A stretch of DNA of 41,271 bases from Candidatus Saccharimonadota bacterium (GCA_017514975.1 JAFWIF010000036.1:1-41271); one strand, 5' to 3'. Positions 24,252 to 32,971 are shown, numbered from the stretch's first letter. Notes: generated from the letters alone by a model not told the origin. Program-made: numbers and translations.

Positions 24252-25274
24252 ATGAAACTTTTTTACCAAACACGTTATCGTTTCTATTCGCCGCATCAAA
24301 ATTTGAAATTTTTTCTTTTTAGCGACCTCCATTTCAGTCGCAAAGTTACCAACCAAACTCTCGACGCAATCCTCGCCAAAGCATCTTCTCAAGCCCCCGA
24401 TTATATCTTATTCACTGGCGATTTAGTCGATCAATTAGCCGATGTCGACGCCGCCATCGATCGCGCTCGTCTTTTAGGCTGGCTAGAAAAGCTCGCTACC
24501 GTTGCCCCGGTTTTATTAATTCTCGGCAACCACGATTTCTACCGTCGCAACCCTCACCGTTCCGCTGGTCAACTCGGCTGGATAGCCGAGCGCAACGAAG
24601 ACTTTTTACACCACTTGTCCGAGATCAAGAACCTTCATCTCCTCGACAACGCCGCCTACTCCGATCATCATGTTCATGTTCTTGGCTTTACGCAGTCGTT
24701 TGACTATTATCATCTCCGCGCTACCGACCAAACCGCCCAAAAACCCGCTACCGAAGTCGACGCTATCGCTACTCCGATCCCCAGCTCCGAATCTTTTCAA
24801 AAACCACGCCATGAACGCGCCGACCTAATGTATGCCGACCTGAAGAATCTTTCTGACACGCAGCCAAAACTACTCCATAATCTCCCACAAAAAAAGGCCA
24901 AAATCGCTCTCATCCATTCTCCAATCAACCTCGACGAACCCTCTATCGCCCATCTTCTCAAAGAATTCGACTTCATCATTTCCGGCCACATGCATGGCGG
25001 CCTTGTTCCACCAGGTCTACAAGATTTTTGGCATTCCGATCGCGGATTTGTCGCACCAGGCAAAAGCCTCTTTCCAAAAAACGCGCGCAATTACACCATC
25101 ACCCCTGACAATACCCGCATCGTTCTTGGCGCTATTACTACGGTCCAGAACTGCACCGGCGTTCTCTCTTTCCTCAACAAAGCCTTCCCTATCAATATCG
25201 CCACTCTCGAACTCAGCAAAAGTCAAATCTACGCCCGCAAACCCGACATTTCTAGCAAATATCTCGAATTTTAA
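24252..25274 (+). CDS. Calcineurin-like metallophosphoesterase
   Basis: 340-aa member of the metallophosphoesterase superfamily with a di-metal centre. Ligand motifs are in order: SDLHF (Asp, His; about residues 23-27), TGDLVD (about 55-60), GNHDFYRR (about 97-104), IALIHSPI (His near 222) and GHMHGG (about 245-250). The arrangement resembles YkuE/LpxH-like membrane-associated hydrolases, but no N-terminal helix or lipid-A pathway context is seen, so the substrate is unknown. The start follows from the leaderless promoter at 24238. Its stop codon overlaps that of the convergent surface-protein gene within TTAA (25271-25274), with no terminator between. Confidence 0.9.
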   Translation: MKLFYQTRYRFYSPHQNLKFFLFSDLHFSRKVTNQTLDAILAKASSQAPDYILFTGDLVDQLADVDAAIDRARLLGWLEKLATVAPVLLILGNHDFYRRNPHRSAGQLGWIAERNEDFLHHLSEIKNLHLLDNAAYSDHHVHVLGFTQSFDYYHLRATDQTAQKPATEVDAIATPIPSSESFQKPRHERADLMYADLKNLSDTQPKLLHNLPQKKAKIALIHSPINLDEPSIAHLLKEFDFIISGHMHGGLVPPGLQDFWHSDRGFVAPGKSLFPKNARNYTITPDNTRIVLGAITTVQNCTGVLSFLNKAFPINIATLELSKSQIYARKPDISSKYLEF

Positions 25275-27391
25275 TCGTTGTGCTCTTTCGCGCCACGATT
25301 CTTCAACACCAACACGCCACCTACCGTCATCACACCAACCACAATCCCCCACGCCACCATTCCGCTTTTTATACCACTCATCACCGCTCGTTCTCTGTTA
25401 TTCGTAAATTCGATCCTATTATCACCTTCTACTACTACGCCGCTCGCCGTTTTTTCTCCTCCTGCCGTATTGCTCGTCGTATAATCTTCCGCGCCCAATT
25501 CTACTATCTCATAGCCCATCCCGACGGGGACTTCTCTTGTTTCAGCCTTTTCACCATGTTTTAGCGCATACACCCCCTCCACCACGCTAAACCCCGAACC
25601 CGTCTTCGCCCCTTTCATCGTTACCGTAAAATCAAACTCCTTTCCCGTATCCCCCATCTCCCCTGTCACCAGATTGGCAACTTCGATCTTCGCTTTCACC
25701 AAAGTATTCGTTATCTCAAACTCATCACGTTCGCTCGAACTACTAATCTTCGCATTACTCGTTTCCTGATATCGGTAAGGCCCTGCGTCTATCGACTCGG
25801 CCACCGCATAATCAATTTCGTTTCCCTCTGAATCATGATTTGGCAAATTCTTAAACGTATACGTCCAGCTATTACCATCATTCAACACTTGCGCCCCAGC
25901 ACCATATTTCGTCCCGTCTTCTGCTATTAGGCCATTATCGTCACTTTTCTGCCCATAATACGTGCGCCCATTCGCCTGCAACGTTACGCTAATTGCATCT
26001 GGCCGCGTCTCATCTTTCCACTCTGTATCGCCCTCCCATTTCTTCGTCACCACCACCTCCTTCGCCTTCTGCCATGTTACCCGTATTTCTTGATCTAAAA
26101 TATCGCCACTATCAAACTTGTACGTATAATATATCGGCTTCCCCTCTGCGCCTAGAACCGCCGTTGTTGGCAAAACCGATTTCATCTCCCCGTCACCCTT
26201 ATCGACTTTTATTTCGTCAATAATATACCCCTCATCAGGAATCAATTTATATTCTACTTCCTTTCCATCTGGCACATCAAAGGTCAGTGCTTTCGATTCA
26301 TCTCCGCCTACCCCGCCGCCATATTGCTGCCGCAAAGCTGTCCCCGTGTCAATTTTTCCACTCGTCCAAACCTCAATCGCCCCGTTCTGCCCAGACGAAG
26401 AGGTGCTCCCGTGGGTAATTCCATCAGGCATTAAATACATATTCGTTCCCCCAGTTTGTCCGCTTGTTTGCGCCCGAAAATTCACCCCACTTGCTTTAGC
26501 CGTCTTCGCCACCTGCGACCACTCTGGATGCACTACGTTTTTGTCGTTTATTACTTCTACGCTATTTGCGCCATTTGCAACTATTGACCCATCACTCTTC
26601 AACATGCTCTCGTCAAACAACGATACATTATCGAGACCGAACAGCGTCTCCTCGAACCGATTATGCGCAACACCTTGTACGTTATTTTCCCATGACGTTC
26701 CGAGGTTCGTTCCTGCCTGCTTATTAATCTCGTTTGCCGTAAACACAAAACTCCCATCCGCAACCGGCACCCTCGAGCCTCTCCTCGACACATAAACACC
26801 AATGTTGTATGTAATACCATACCGATAATCAAACTTATTTTTCGTTATCGTTTTCGCCGTTATTGTCGGCAACCCATTCACTATTCGCGCCGCTATCGCT
26901 ATCGTGTCGTCGTATGTTTCTTTGCTAACATCAGCCCTTGGATAAATTTTCACATCACTCAACGCAACCACCAAATCATATTCTTTGTTCCCTTCGCTAT
27001 CAATTGCCGCATTTTTATAAATCATGTATACGATCGTCTGATCGTCAATAATCGTATTGACTTGCCCATAACGAATAGTGCCGCTATACGTTATCATTCT
27101 TTCGCTACTATTGGCCACCGCAATCCCTGCTGGCGGTGTATCAGTTTCTGCGCTATTATAGTAATACATTGTTATATTGTTTGCAAAAGCATTCTTGTCA
27201 ATCGTAAATGTCGCTATATCCTGTTCAGCCGCAAATGTCCCGTAGCTCTTGTCATCAAGCCGCGTACTAGCCGCCCAAGCCGCCTTGCCTAGCCCGCAAC
27301 TCCCAGCCGCCACCAACACCATTGCCATTAAAGCCAACAAAAAGCCACCCACCTGCGCCCCAACAACTTGTATCCATCTTTTGCGCAACAT
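25271..27391 (-). CDS. Cna_B-type anchored surface protein
   Basis: 706-aa secreted, membrane-anchored protein, probably an adhesin or pilin-like surface protein. It has an N-terminal signal (basic RKRW then a hydrophobic run ending GKAAWAAS, about 1-43), a large middle region with no family I can name (MYYYN, GLDNVSLFDESML), a GYIIDEIKVDKGDGEMKSV segment, a Cna_B domain VTKKWEGDTEWKDETRPD through YTFKNLPNHDSEGNEIDYAV (about 460-570), a second pilin-like fold (FDFTVTMKGAKTGSGFSV... EFTNNRE, about 585-670), and a C-terminal helix GMVAWGIVVGVMTVGGVLVL with a basic end. There is no LPxTG motif. ATG 27391 is preferred over a GTG two codons earlier. Its domain kit matches the giant protein at 321-5031. 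Confidence 0.85.
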   Translation of the reverse strand: MLRKRWIQVVGAQVGGFLLALMAMVLVAAGSCGLGKAAWAASTRLDDKSYGTFAAEQDIATFTIDKNAFANNITMYYYNSAETDTPPAGIAVANSSERMITYSGTIRYGQVNTIIDDQTIVYMIYKNAAIDSEGNKEYDLVVALSDVKIYPRADVSKETYDDTIAIAARIVNGLPTITAKTITKNKFDYRYGITYNIGVYVSRRGSRVPVADGSFVFTANEINKQAGTNLGTSWENNVQGVAHNRFEETLFGLDNVSLFDESMLKSDGSIVANGANSVEVINDKNVVHPEWSQVAKTAKASGVNFRAQTSGQTGGTNMYLMPDGITHGSTSSSGQNGAIEVWTSGKIDTGTALRQQYGGGVGGDESKALTFDVPDGKEVEYKLIPDEGYIIDEIKVDKGDGEMKSVLPTTAVLGAEGKPIYYTYKFDSGDILDQEIRVTWQKAKEVVVTKKWEGDTEWKDETRPDAISVTLQANGRTYYGQKSDDNGLIAEDGTKYGAGAQVLNDGNSWTYTFKNLPNHDSEGNEIDYAVAESIDAGPYRYQETSNAKISSSSERDEFEITNTLVKAKIEVANLVTGEMGDTGKEFDFTVTMKGAKTGSGFSVVEGVYALKHGEKAETREVPVGMGYEIVELGAEDYTTSNTAGGEKTASGVVVEGDNRIEFTNNRERAVMSGIKSGMVAWGIVVGVMTVGGVLVLKNRGAKEHND

Positions 27392-27512
27392 TATCACATC
27401 TCAATCATTCCTATTAAAACTATAACCAATTTGCAAACACTTCGCAACGTCACTATGCGTCATTCTTGATACATTTCCTCGGCAACAACCACGAATATAA
27501 CGTCTTTACAAC

Positions 27513-27535
27513 AAAAAAGAGCCAAAACTGACTCT
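27513..27535 (-). terminator. Rho-independent terminator of tRNA-Arg(TCT)
   Basis: On the minus strand 6-bp stem AGAGTC / GGCTCT (one G-U pair) with loop AGTTTT, then a run of six T counting the last stem base. It lies 12 nt past the tRNA 3' end. Confidence 0.7.
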
Positions 27536-27546
27536 AATTTACAGTA

Positions 27547-27621
27547 TGGTAGGGCCAGTAGGAATCGAACCTACATTGTATCCTTAGAGGGGATATGTCC
27601 TATCCGTTGAACGATGGCCCC
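27547..27621 (-). tRNA. tRNA-Arg(TCT) with unusual C33
   Basis: 75 nt with encoded CCA. Acceptor GGGGCCA/TGGCCCT, D stem GTTC/GGAC, anticodon stem TATCC/GGATA perfect, loop CCTCTAA giving anticodon TCT, T stem GTAGG/CCTAC with loop TTCGATT. Position 33, nearly always U, is C. It is divergent from tyrS. Confidence 0.92.
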
Positions 27622-27676
27622 ACCTTACTTATTCTATCACGCAATATCACAATCAGGCGAAGAATCCCAAATCTGT

Positions 27677-27682
27677 TATAAT
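27677..27682 (+). promoter_or_regulatory. Extended -10 box, leaderless start of tyrS
   Basis: TGT-TATAAT, 6 nt, then ATG 27689. This fixes the start 75 nt inside the longest open frame. Confidence 0.6.
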
Positions 27683-27688
27683 ACACCC

Positions 27689-28942
27689 ATGAATCAAGTA
27701 CAATCCTCTTTTCACACTTCACTTTCCGAAGAACTTAAATGGCGCGGTTTTTTCGCCGAAAACACCATTACCGACCCTAGGAGTCTCGACTCGCGCCCTC
27801 ACAAAAATTTCTACTGGGGCACTGACCCTAGCGCCGACAGTTTACACGTTGGCCACCTCGCCGCTCTTATGATGTGCGCCTGCTTCGTTCGTCACGGCTA
27901 TACTCCCTTTTACCTCGTCGGCGGTGCCACCGGTCAGATTGGCGACCCAAAAGAAACCGCCGAACGCGACCTAAAATCTCTTGACGAGATCGCTAAAAAC
28001 AAGGCCGCTCTCGCTGCCCAGATTGTCCACGTTACCCACTCCCCCAAGGATACAAAAATCCTCGACAATCTCGATTGGTTCAAAGACATCAAATTCTTAC
28101 CCTTTCTTCGCGAAATTGGGAAAGCCTTTAGTATGACTCAGTTACTTGACCGCCAATTCGTTCAACACCGTATCGGCAAAGACGGTTCCGGCATTTCTTA
28201 CGCCGAATTCAGCTATACTCTTATCCAAGGTTACGATTTTCTTCATCTTTTCCGCACTCATCAGATCGACCTCCAACTTTGCGGCGCCGACCAATACGGC
28301 AACTGCACTAGCGGCATGCACCTCATTCGCCGCCTCGAAAACGCACGCGCCGACGTCTATTCCTGCCCTCTTATCCTAGATCAATCCGGCAAAAAACTTA
28401 GCAAATCCGAGGGCAATGCCGTCTGGCTCGATCCAACCAAAACCAATGTTTTCGATTTTTATCAATATTGGCTCAACCAGCCCGACGCTGTTCTCGAATC
28501 TTACCTAAAACAATTCACCCTTATTTCTCCTACCGAACTTGATGATCTGCTCACAAAGCACACCAAAGACCCGTCAAAACGCCTCGCCCAACGCTATCTC
28601 GCCTACGCCGTCACCGAGTTTGTCCACAGCCAACCCGACGCCGATCTTGCCCGAAAGCTCACCTCCCTCCTCTTCGAAAGCACCGACCTCGCGAACGACC
28701 TGACCTCTCTTACCGACGCCGAACTCGACGCAATGACCGCTACGCTTCCCTCCACGCCCGCCAAGACCACTCTCATCGACGCTCTCCTCTCTACGCAACT
28801 AGCCACCAGTAAAAATGACGCCAAAAAGCTCATCGCCGCCGGCGCTATCTCTATCAACGGAACTAAAGCCACCACCGATCAGGCTATCGACACCCTCTCC
28901 TTACTCAAAAAAGGCAAAAACAAATTCGCCATCGTTCGCTAG
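27689..28942 (+). CDS. tyrS: Tyrosyl-tRNA synthetase
   Basis: Class I synthetase charging tRNA-Tyr, 417 aa. The core shows YWGTDPSADSLHVGHL (HIGH motif as HVGH, about 42-57), GGATGQIGDP, the Tyr-binding YTLIQGYDFLHLF, QLCGADQYGN, and the KMSKS-type loop KKLSKSEGNAVWL (about 228-240). An S4 RNA-binding domain ends the protein (SKNDAKKLIAAGAISINGTKA). A longer frame begins at 27614 inside tRNA-Arg and is rejected in favour of ATG 27689. No clear terminator follows; the next promoter lies at 29007. Confidence 0.96.
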   Translation: MNQVQSSFHTSLSEELKWRGFFAENTITDPRSLDSRPHKNFYWGTDPSADSLHVGHLAALMMCACFVRHGYTPFYLVGGATGQIGDPKETAERDLKSLDEIAKNKAALAAQIVHVTHSPKDTKILDNLDWFKDIKFLPFLREIGKAFSMTQLLDRQFVQHRIGKDGSGISYAEFSYTLIQGYDFLHLFRTHQIDLQLCGADQYGNCTSGMHLIRRLENARADVYSCPLILDQSGKKLSKSEGNAVWLDPTKTNVFDFYQYWLNQPDAVLESYLKQFTLISPTELDDLLTKHTKDPSKRLAQRYLAYAVTEFVHSQPDADLARKLTSLLFESTDLANDLTSLTDAELDAMTATLPSTPAKTTLIDALLSTQLATSKNDAKKLIAAGAISINGTKATTDQAIDTLSLLKKGKNKFAIVR

Positions 28943-29248
28943 CTTCATCAATCCCCATCTTCCCACAACCACCATTCCAATCGCCTTGACAAAATCTTGA
29001 AACACTTTGACATCACTTGACTTTTTAGCTAAAGTATGCTCGTTTACTTGCATCGAGCATGCCTCTTACGAGCTTAGTTTTTGTAGTGACCAAACATTCC
29101 TAAACTTCTTCCCGTTCTCCTATTTGTCACCAGTTTTACCGAGCGCCAAGCGCGTTGTCGCCCGCAACACTCTTCGCGCTCGGTAAAATACGCCGCGCCC
29201 ACCTAAGCACGGTGCTCAGATGGCAGACAAGCATGGAGGTGCTTTACT
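28943..29248 (+). promoter_or_regulatory. Promoter and structured 5' leader of the second 212-aa gene
   Basis: A promoter (TTGACA 29007-29012, 17 nt, TAAAGT 29030-29035) is followed by a leader of about 205 nt with several helices: ATGCTCG/CGAGCAT (29036-29042 with 29054-29060, partly upstream of the expected start), GTGAC/GTCAC (29086-29130), and a perfect 13-bp stem TTTTACCGAGCGC / GCGCTCGGTAAAA (29134-29146 with 29176-29188). AAGCAC (29205-29210) can pair with GTGCTT (29239-29244), just after the Shine-Dalgarno GGAGG (29235-29239), and CACCT (29200-29204) with AGGTG (29237-29241), so the ribosome site can be masked. The class is unknown. Confidence 0.55.
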
Positions 29249-29887
29249 ATGGAAGAACTCTATTTAACCGTTCAGAGGAACGGAATCATCGTAGAAGATA
29301 ACATGTCAGTTACAACGCCCGTGAACGGCGATGCTGCACTCGCCGTTCTAAAAGATGGCAGCTTTGTCGTCATTTCGGACGTTGAAGGAAACTTTAGCGA
29401 CCGACAAAGTCGAGCAATCTCTCAAAAGCTGCTCGATCTACTATATGAACGGAAATTTATCACTAGCACTAGTGATAAAAACGGGTTCATCGCAGAAGAG
29501 CGCGAGGACGAGGGCACCTGCAAACTTGCCAACGGCAAGACTGCACTCGTCAAGGGCAGAATGTTGCACATTTCGCCTCCAAAGGAGACAGACGCAGAGA
29601 GAACTTGTCAATTTATCGACAAAACGGTCGGCGAATTCCTCAAAAAGGAAGGAGGATCAACCCTTTCTAAGGAGGATCTCGTCGTCTCTCGTCTTCTCGA
29701 AGATGAAGAGTGCGATAATCCCGAAGAAGAAGGGGAAGAGACGAATCCCGTCGACTCAGACGCACAGGCGACGGCCGCCGACAAAACTCCCCCGAAAAAA
29801 CCGGCAAGGGCTCTAACGGACGAGGAGAAGCAATTCTCTGAAGAATGGGAAAGCCTGTATGAGGCGTTTTTAGCCGAAGAAGGATAA
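29249..29887 (+). CDS. Unknown 212-aa acidic protein with structured leader
   Basis: Not recognised. ATG 29249 has GGAGG 9 nt upstream. It is a soluble protein with an N-terminal beta-rich half (LYLTVQRNGIIVEDN; AALAVLKDGSFVVISDVEG) and a Glu-rich C-terminal half with a low-complexity linker (DNPEEEGEETNPVD ... TPPKKPARALTDEEKQFSEEWESLYEAFLAEE). No catalytic motif, signal or helix that would span the membrane is seen. Codon use is balanced rather than C-biased. It shares its unit plan (own -35/-10 promoter, SD, hairpin terminator) and size with the 212-aa gene at 21416, but I see no sequence similarity between the two. The leader suggests regulated translation. Confidence 0.7.
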   Translation: MEELYLTVQRNGIIVEDNMSVTTPVNGDAALAVLKDGSFVVISDVEGNFSDRQSRAISQKLLDLLYERKFITSTSDKNGFIAEEREDEGTCKLANGKTALVKGRMLHISPPKETDAERTCQFIDKTVGEFLKKEGGSTLSKEDLVVSRLLEDEECDNPEEEGEETNPVDSDAQATAADKTPPKKPARALTDEEKQFSEEWESLYEAFLAEEG

Positions 29888-29930
29888 CCGCCGGCGGCTA
29901 GCCTCAAGTCACTACAAACAAGTTCCCCCC

Positions 29931-29957
29931 CCCCCCTGTAAAACAGGGGGGATTTTT
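29931..29957 (+). terminator. Rho-independent terminator within a C12 tract
   Basis: 9-bp stem CCCCCCTGT / ACAGGGGGG with AAA loop, followed by ATTTTT. Twelve C in a row (29925-29936) form and precede the 5' arm, so its length may vary among cells. Confidence 0.85.
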
Positions 29958-29991
29958 CTATGTTATAATGTGAGAAATATATGGAGGAATT

Positions 29992-30843
29992 ATGAAAAAA
30001 ATCTTATCATTCGATATCGACCAAACACTCAATATCGCTAAGACTCCTATTCCCGACGAGATTGCCCAACTTTTAATTAATTGTCTCGATTATTTTGAAA
30101 TTTGCCCAATTTCTGGACAAAAATTCGATCAATTCCTTATCCAAATCGTCAACCCTATGCTCAAAAACGGCGTTACTACCGAACAACTCACCCACCTCCA
30201 TCTTTTCGTCGCCCAAGGAACTCAATATTATCGCTACACTAGCACACAGCCAAACGAACACCCAACCCCTTCAGCCACTACGGCCACAAAATCTTCGGAC
30301 AACCCCTCCTACGACGAACAATGCTGGCATAAAGTTTATGATTTCCCATTTTCGGACAAACAGGTATCCGAAATTTCACACGCCCTCGAAACCGCCGCAA
30401 AAGAACTCGGCTATTGGGAAGTCGATAAACTTAAAGAAGGTGACAAAATTATCGAAAATCGCCACACGCTAGTCGCATATTCAGCCCTCGGGCAAAAAGC
30501 CGAAACTGAAGCGAAATATGCCTGGGACCCCGACCACAAAAAACGCGAAAAAATCGTCAAACGGGCTAAAGAAATCGCACCGAACTATTCATATTCGATC
30601 GGAGGAACTACAACAATCGATGTAGTGCCAGAAGGCGTAGATAAATCTTTCGGCATGACTCACCTCATGGAAGAACTCAACGTCGAAAAATCCAACATCC
30701 TCTACTTCGGTGACATGACTCAACCAGGCGGCAATGATTACCCTGTCGTCGAAATGGGTATCGAAACCATTTCTGTGCGTTCTCACGAGGATACTGCCTA
30801 TGCCCTACGCGGCATTCTCGGCGTTCTCGACAAAAAGAGCTAG
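29992..30843 (+). CDS. Phosphomannomutase-like HAD hydrolase
   Basis: 283-aa HAD-superfamily protein resembling eukaryotic-type phosphomannomutase (HAD-IIB). It shows the nucleophile motif FDIDQTLN (Asp8, Asp10), the motif-II-like start of the cap (CPISGQK), the sugar-phosphate stretch YSIGGTTTIDVVPEGVDKSFGMTHL, and the motif IV region ILYFGDMTQPGGNDYPVVEMG. These match the PMM pattern GGxxxDxxPxGxDK ... FFGDKTxxGGNDxE. It would interconvert Man-6-P and Man-1-P, or act as a related sugar phosphatase. Unusually for the window it has both a TATAAT (29963-29968, TGT extension) and a leader with GGAGG 7 nt before ATG 29992. It precedes tpiA. Confidence 0.8.
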   Translation: MKKILSFDIDQTLNIAKTPIPDEIAQLLINCLDYFEICPISGQKFDQFLIQIVNPMLKNGVTTEQLTHLHLFVAQGTQYYRYTSTQPNEHPTPSATTATKSSDNPSYDEQCWHKVYDFPFSDKQVSEISHALETAAKELGYWEVDKLKEGDKIIENRHTLVAYSALGQKAETEAKYAWDPDHKKREKIVKRAKEIAPNYSYSIGGTTTIDVVPEGVDKSFGMTHLMEELNVEKSNILYFGDMTQPGGNDYPVVEMGIETISVRSHEDTAYALRGILGVLDKKS

Positions 30844-30877
30844 ACAATCTCTCGCGACGACGACACCACGCTTATGT

Positions 30878-30883
30878 TAAAAT
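30878..30883 (+). promoter_or_regulatory. Extended -10 box, leaderless start of tpiA
   Basis: TGT-TAAAAT, 6 nt, ATG 30890. It has the same box and spacing as the PH-domain gene at 39527. Confidence 0.6.
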
Positions 30884-30889
30884 AGATTT

Positions 30890-31675
30890 ATGACACAAAC
30901 TCGCAAAACATACATTATTGCAAACTGGAAAATGAACTTTACCCCAGGCGAAGCCAGCCTCTATCTTCATCGCCTCGCCAACCGCCTACCAGTATCTCGC
31001 AATCCACAAATCATCATCGCTCCCTCGACTGTTTCCCTGCAATCCCTATCACTTCAGATTAACCGCCGTCAAATGAAGCTTGCCGCCCAAAATATCTATT
31101 GGCGCGACGCCGGTGCTTTTACTGGCGAAACTGCCGCCAGCCAGATTCGTAGCTTTATCGATTACACCCTCGTCGGACACTCCGAGCGTCGTTATCTTTT
31201 CAACGAATCTGATCGCGATATTCGCGAAAAAGTCGCCGCCGCGCTCCGCAACGGAATTACCCCTATCCTCTGCATCGGCGAAACCGCTGAAGAACGCAAA
31301 CACGGCGAAACTAAAGCCGCTATCTACGATCAACTTATTGGCGGCCTCCACGACGTTAGCAAAGAAGATATCCATAAGGTCATCATCGCATACGAACCCG
31401 TTTGGGCAATATCCAGCAATAAAAATGCTCGCCCTGCTCAGCCTGTCGATATTGCCGACGCCGCCACCCTTATCCGCTCTCACATCGCAAAACTATATGG
31501 TAAAGACGCCGCCGAGGCGATTTCCGTTCTCTACGGCGGCTCCGTCAACGCCGACACCGCACGCTCTTTCCTCTCGCTCAGCGACATCGATGGTCTCTTA
31601 ATTGGCGGCGCAAGTTTGATAGCTGACTCATTTTGTGCTATCGTAGAGATAGCAAGAGAATTGAGGAATGAGTGA
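30890..31675 (+). CDS. tpiA: Triosephosphate isomerase
   Basis: Interconverts dihydroxyacetone phosphate and glyceraldehyde-3-phosphate. 261 aa, normal for the family. Catalytic signatures are all present: NWKMN with Lys near residue 13, GHSERRYLFNESD with the electrophilic His near residue 97, AYEPVWAISSNKNARP with the catalytic Glu near 170, and the phosphate-binding LYGGSVNADTA and GLLIGGASL. The stop overlaps the next gene's start (ATGAGTGA, 8 nt), so the Pro/Thr-rich protein downstream is co-transcribed. One of few carbon-metabolism genes here; a minimal glycolysis is common in this phylum. Confidence 0.97.
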   Translation: MTQTRKTYIIANWKMNFTPGEASLYLHRLANRLPVSRNPQIIIAPSTVSLQSLSLQINRRQMKLAAQNIYWRDAGAFTGETAASQIRSFIDYTLVGHSERRYLFNESDRDIREKVAAALRNGITPILCIGETAEERKHGETKAAIYDQLIGGLHDVSKEDIHKVIIAYEPVWAISSNKNARPAQPVDIADAATLIRSHIAKLYGKDAAEAISVLYGGSVNADTARSFLSLSDIDGLLIGGASLIADSFCAIVEIARELRNE

Positions 31676-32726
31676 TCATATCGACTACGACGAACTAGAC
31701 AAGGCTGTCTCCGAAGCAATCGAAGCCCGCAGCAACAGAGCCGCTAAGGCTCCTACTCCGTTGCGCGCGCCAAAAATTATCAAGCGCCCCCTTTCTGCTT
31801 CCCCTATTCCTAAAGCCCTCGCGGCACCCGCGCCACACTCTCGCACGACCACGCGACGATCCGCTCCTGCGCCTGTCGCTCAAAGAGTCTCCGCCACGCC
31901 TGCAAAAACCACCACCACAAGACGCACCGCAAAGCCCGCAGCGCCCAAAGCTCCCGCCAAAAAGCCTATTCCGACCCGTGGTATTTTTATGGATTTTCGC
32001 CCTACCAATACGCCAAACCCCAACGTCACCACTGTTCGCCCAACTCCCAAAAAACCTACTACGATTACCCACGCCGCAATGCCTCCACTCCGACGCGCCA
32101 CTCCCGCTACCGCCTCTTCAATGCCTCCACTCCGACGCTCTGTTTCCCCAAAACAGGCAGTCGTAAAGCGTCCTCTTCAAACTCGCCCCACCACGCCAAT
32201 CACCCAACAAGCCGCTTCGCAAAACGATTATACCCCACAACCCCCTCACTCCACACACGCAACCCGTCAGCCACAACCTCTTATGCCCCGCCCCGCCTAT
32301 CAGCCCCAAACTGCCCCCCGAGCTACTACGCCACGCCCCCTTACCTCGCTAAAAGCTCGCCTCTCTAAAACGCCTCAAACCACATCTCAGGCTACCACGC
32401 CCCCAGCCAAAAACACCGAACCCACCTCGACGTCTCGTAAGCCTCAAACTTACCCTAGCTCTCCGTTTATCGCAAATACTAAAGTCGAAAAGCGTCCCCT
32501 CGGCCAAAACGCCCCCGAAATTCCAACCCACCAGCTAAAAAGCACCAAAAACGTCTACAGCCAAAAAGACCCCACTCGCGTTAACCCCAAAGTCGCCAAA
32601 AAACACGTCGTGACCGAAACTCCTAAGTCTCACTCTGGCTGGCTATGGGCAGCTCTTGTCTTACTTATTATCGCTGCCGGCGGCGGCCTTGGCTACCTCG
32701 CCTACCTTCTCGTCTTCGCAAACTAA
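31668..32726 (+). CDS. Pro/Thr/Ala-rich tail-anchored protein, unknown
   Basis: 352 aa. A short acidic start (MSDHIDYDELDKAVSEAIEARS) is followed by about 280 residues of low complexity rich in Pro, Thr, Ala, Lys and Arg (for example a repeated MPPLRR at about 127 and 143), and a single C-terminal membrane helix WLWAALVLLIIAAGGGLGYLAYLLVF. With basic residues before the helix the long disordered part should be cytoplasmic or, if inserted the other way, cell-surface; topology is not certain. It overlaps the end of tpiA by 8 nt. No family recognised. High + strand C content contributes to the Pro/Thr bias, so the composition partly reflects strand mutation bias. Confidence 0.75.
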   Translation: MSDHIDYDELDKAVSEAIEARSNRAAKAPTPLRAPKIIKRPLSASPIPKALAAPAPHSRTTTRRSAPAPVAQRVSATPAKTTTTRRTAKPAAPKAPAKKPIPTRGIFMDFRPTNTPNPNVTTVRPTPKKPTTITHAAMPPLRRATPATASSMPPLRRSVSPKQAVVKRPLQTRPTTPITQQAASQNDYTPQPPHSTHATRQPQPLMPRPAYQPQTAPRATTPRPLTSLKARLSKTPQTTSQATTPPAKNTEPTSTSRKPQTYPSSPFIANTKVEKRPLGQNAPEIPTHQLKSTKNVYSQKDPTRVNPKVAKKHVVTETPKSHSGWLWAALVLLIIAAGGGLGYLAYLLVFAN

Positions 32727-32849
32727 AATCTCCGCAAACACTAAAACTAAAGTCCCCGCAAACACAACGCCCCAGCTAACCAGCATCTCCGTCATAACCT
32801 CTACATCCACAAACCCCCTCCAGCCTATTCGAAGTTTGTAGCAAAACGC

Positions 32850-32880
32850 AAAAAAAACGACCCTTAGCGCGTCGTATTTT
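32850..32880. terminator. Bidirectional terminator between the tail-anchored gene and the tRNAs
   Basis: Stem ACGAC (32857-32861) / GTCGT (32871-32875). The minus-strand reading is followed by eight T, ending the tRNA-His/tRNA-Gly transcript; the + reading is followed by ATTTTATCTTTTT. Confidence 0.7.
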
Positions 32881-32887
32881 ATCTTTT

Positions 32888-32962
32888 TGGTGCGGGTTGA
32901 GAGAGTCGAACTCTCATGTTGAGTTTGGAAAACTCACATAATAACCGTTATATGAAACCCGC
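32888..32962 (-). tRNA. tRNA-Gly(TCC)
   Basis: 75 nt with encoded CCA. Acceptor GCGGGTT/AACCCGC, anticodon stem TGAGT/ACTCA, loop TTTCCAA, T stem GAGAG/CTCTC with TTCGACT. The D stem is AT-only with one mismatch. The anticodon is TCC, not the TCA of the UGA-Gly code. Confidence 0.93.
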
Positions 32963-32971
32963 TTGCAAATC

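Noticed and set aside
27614-27688. N-terminal extension of tyrS
   Set aside because: It begins inside the tRNA-Arg gene on the opposite strand and lacks start signals; the leaderless promoter fits ATG 27689.
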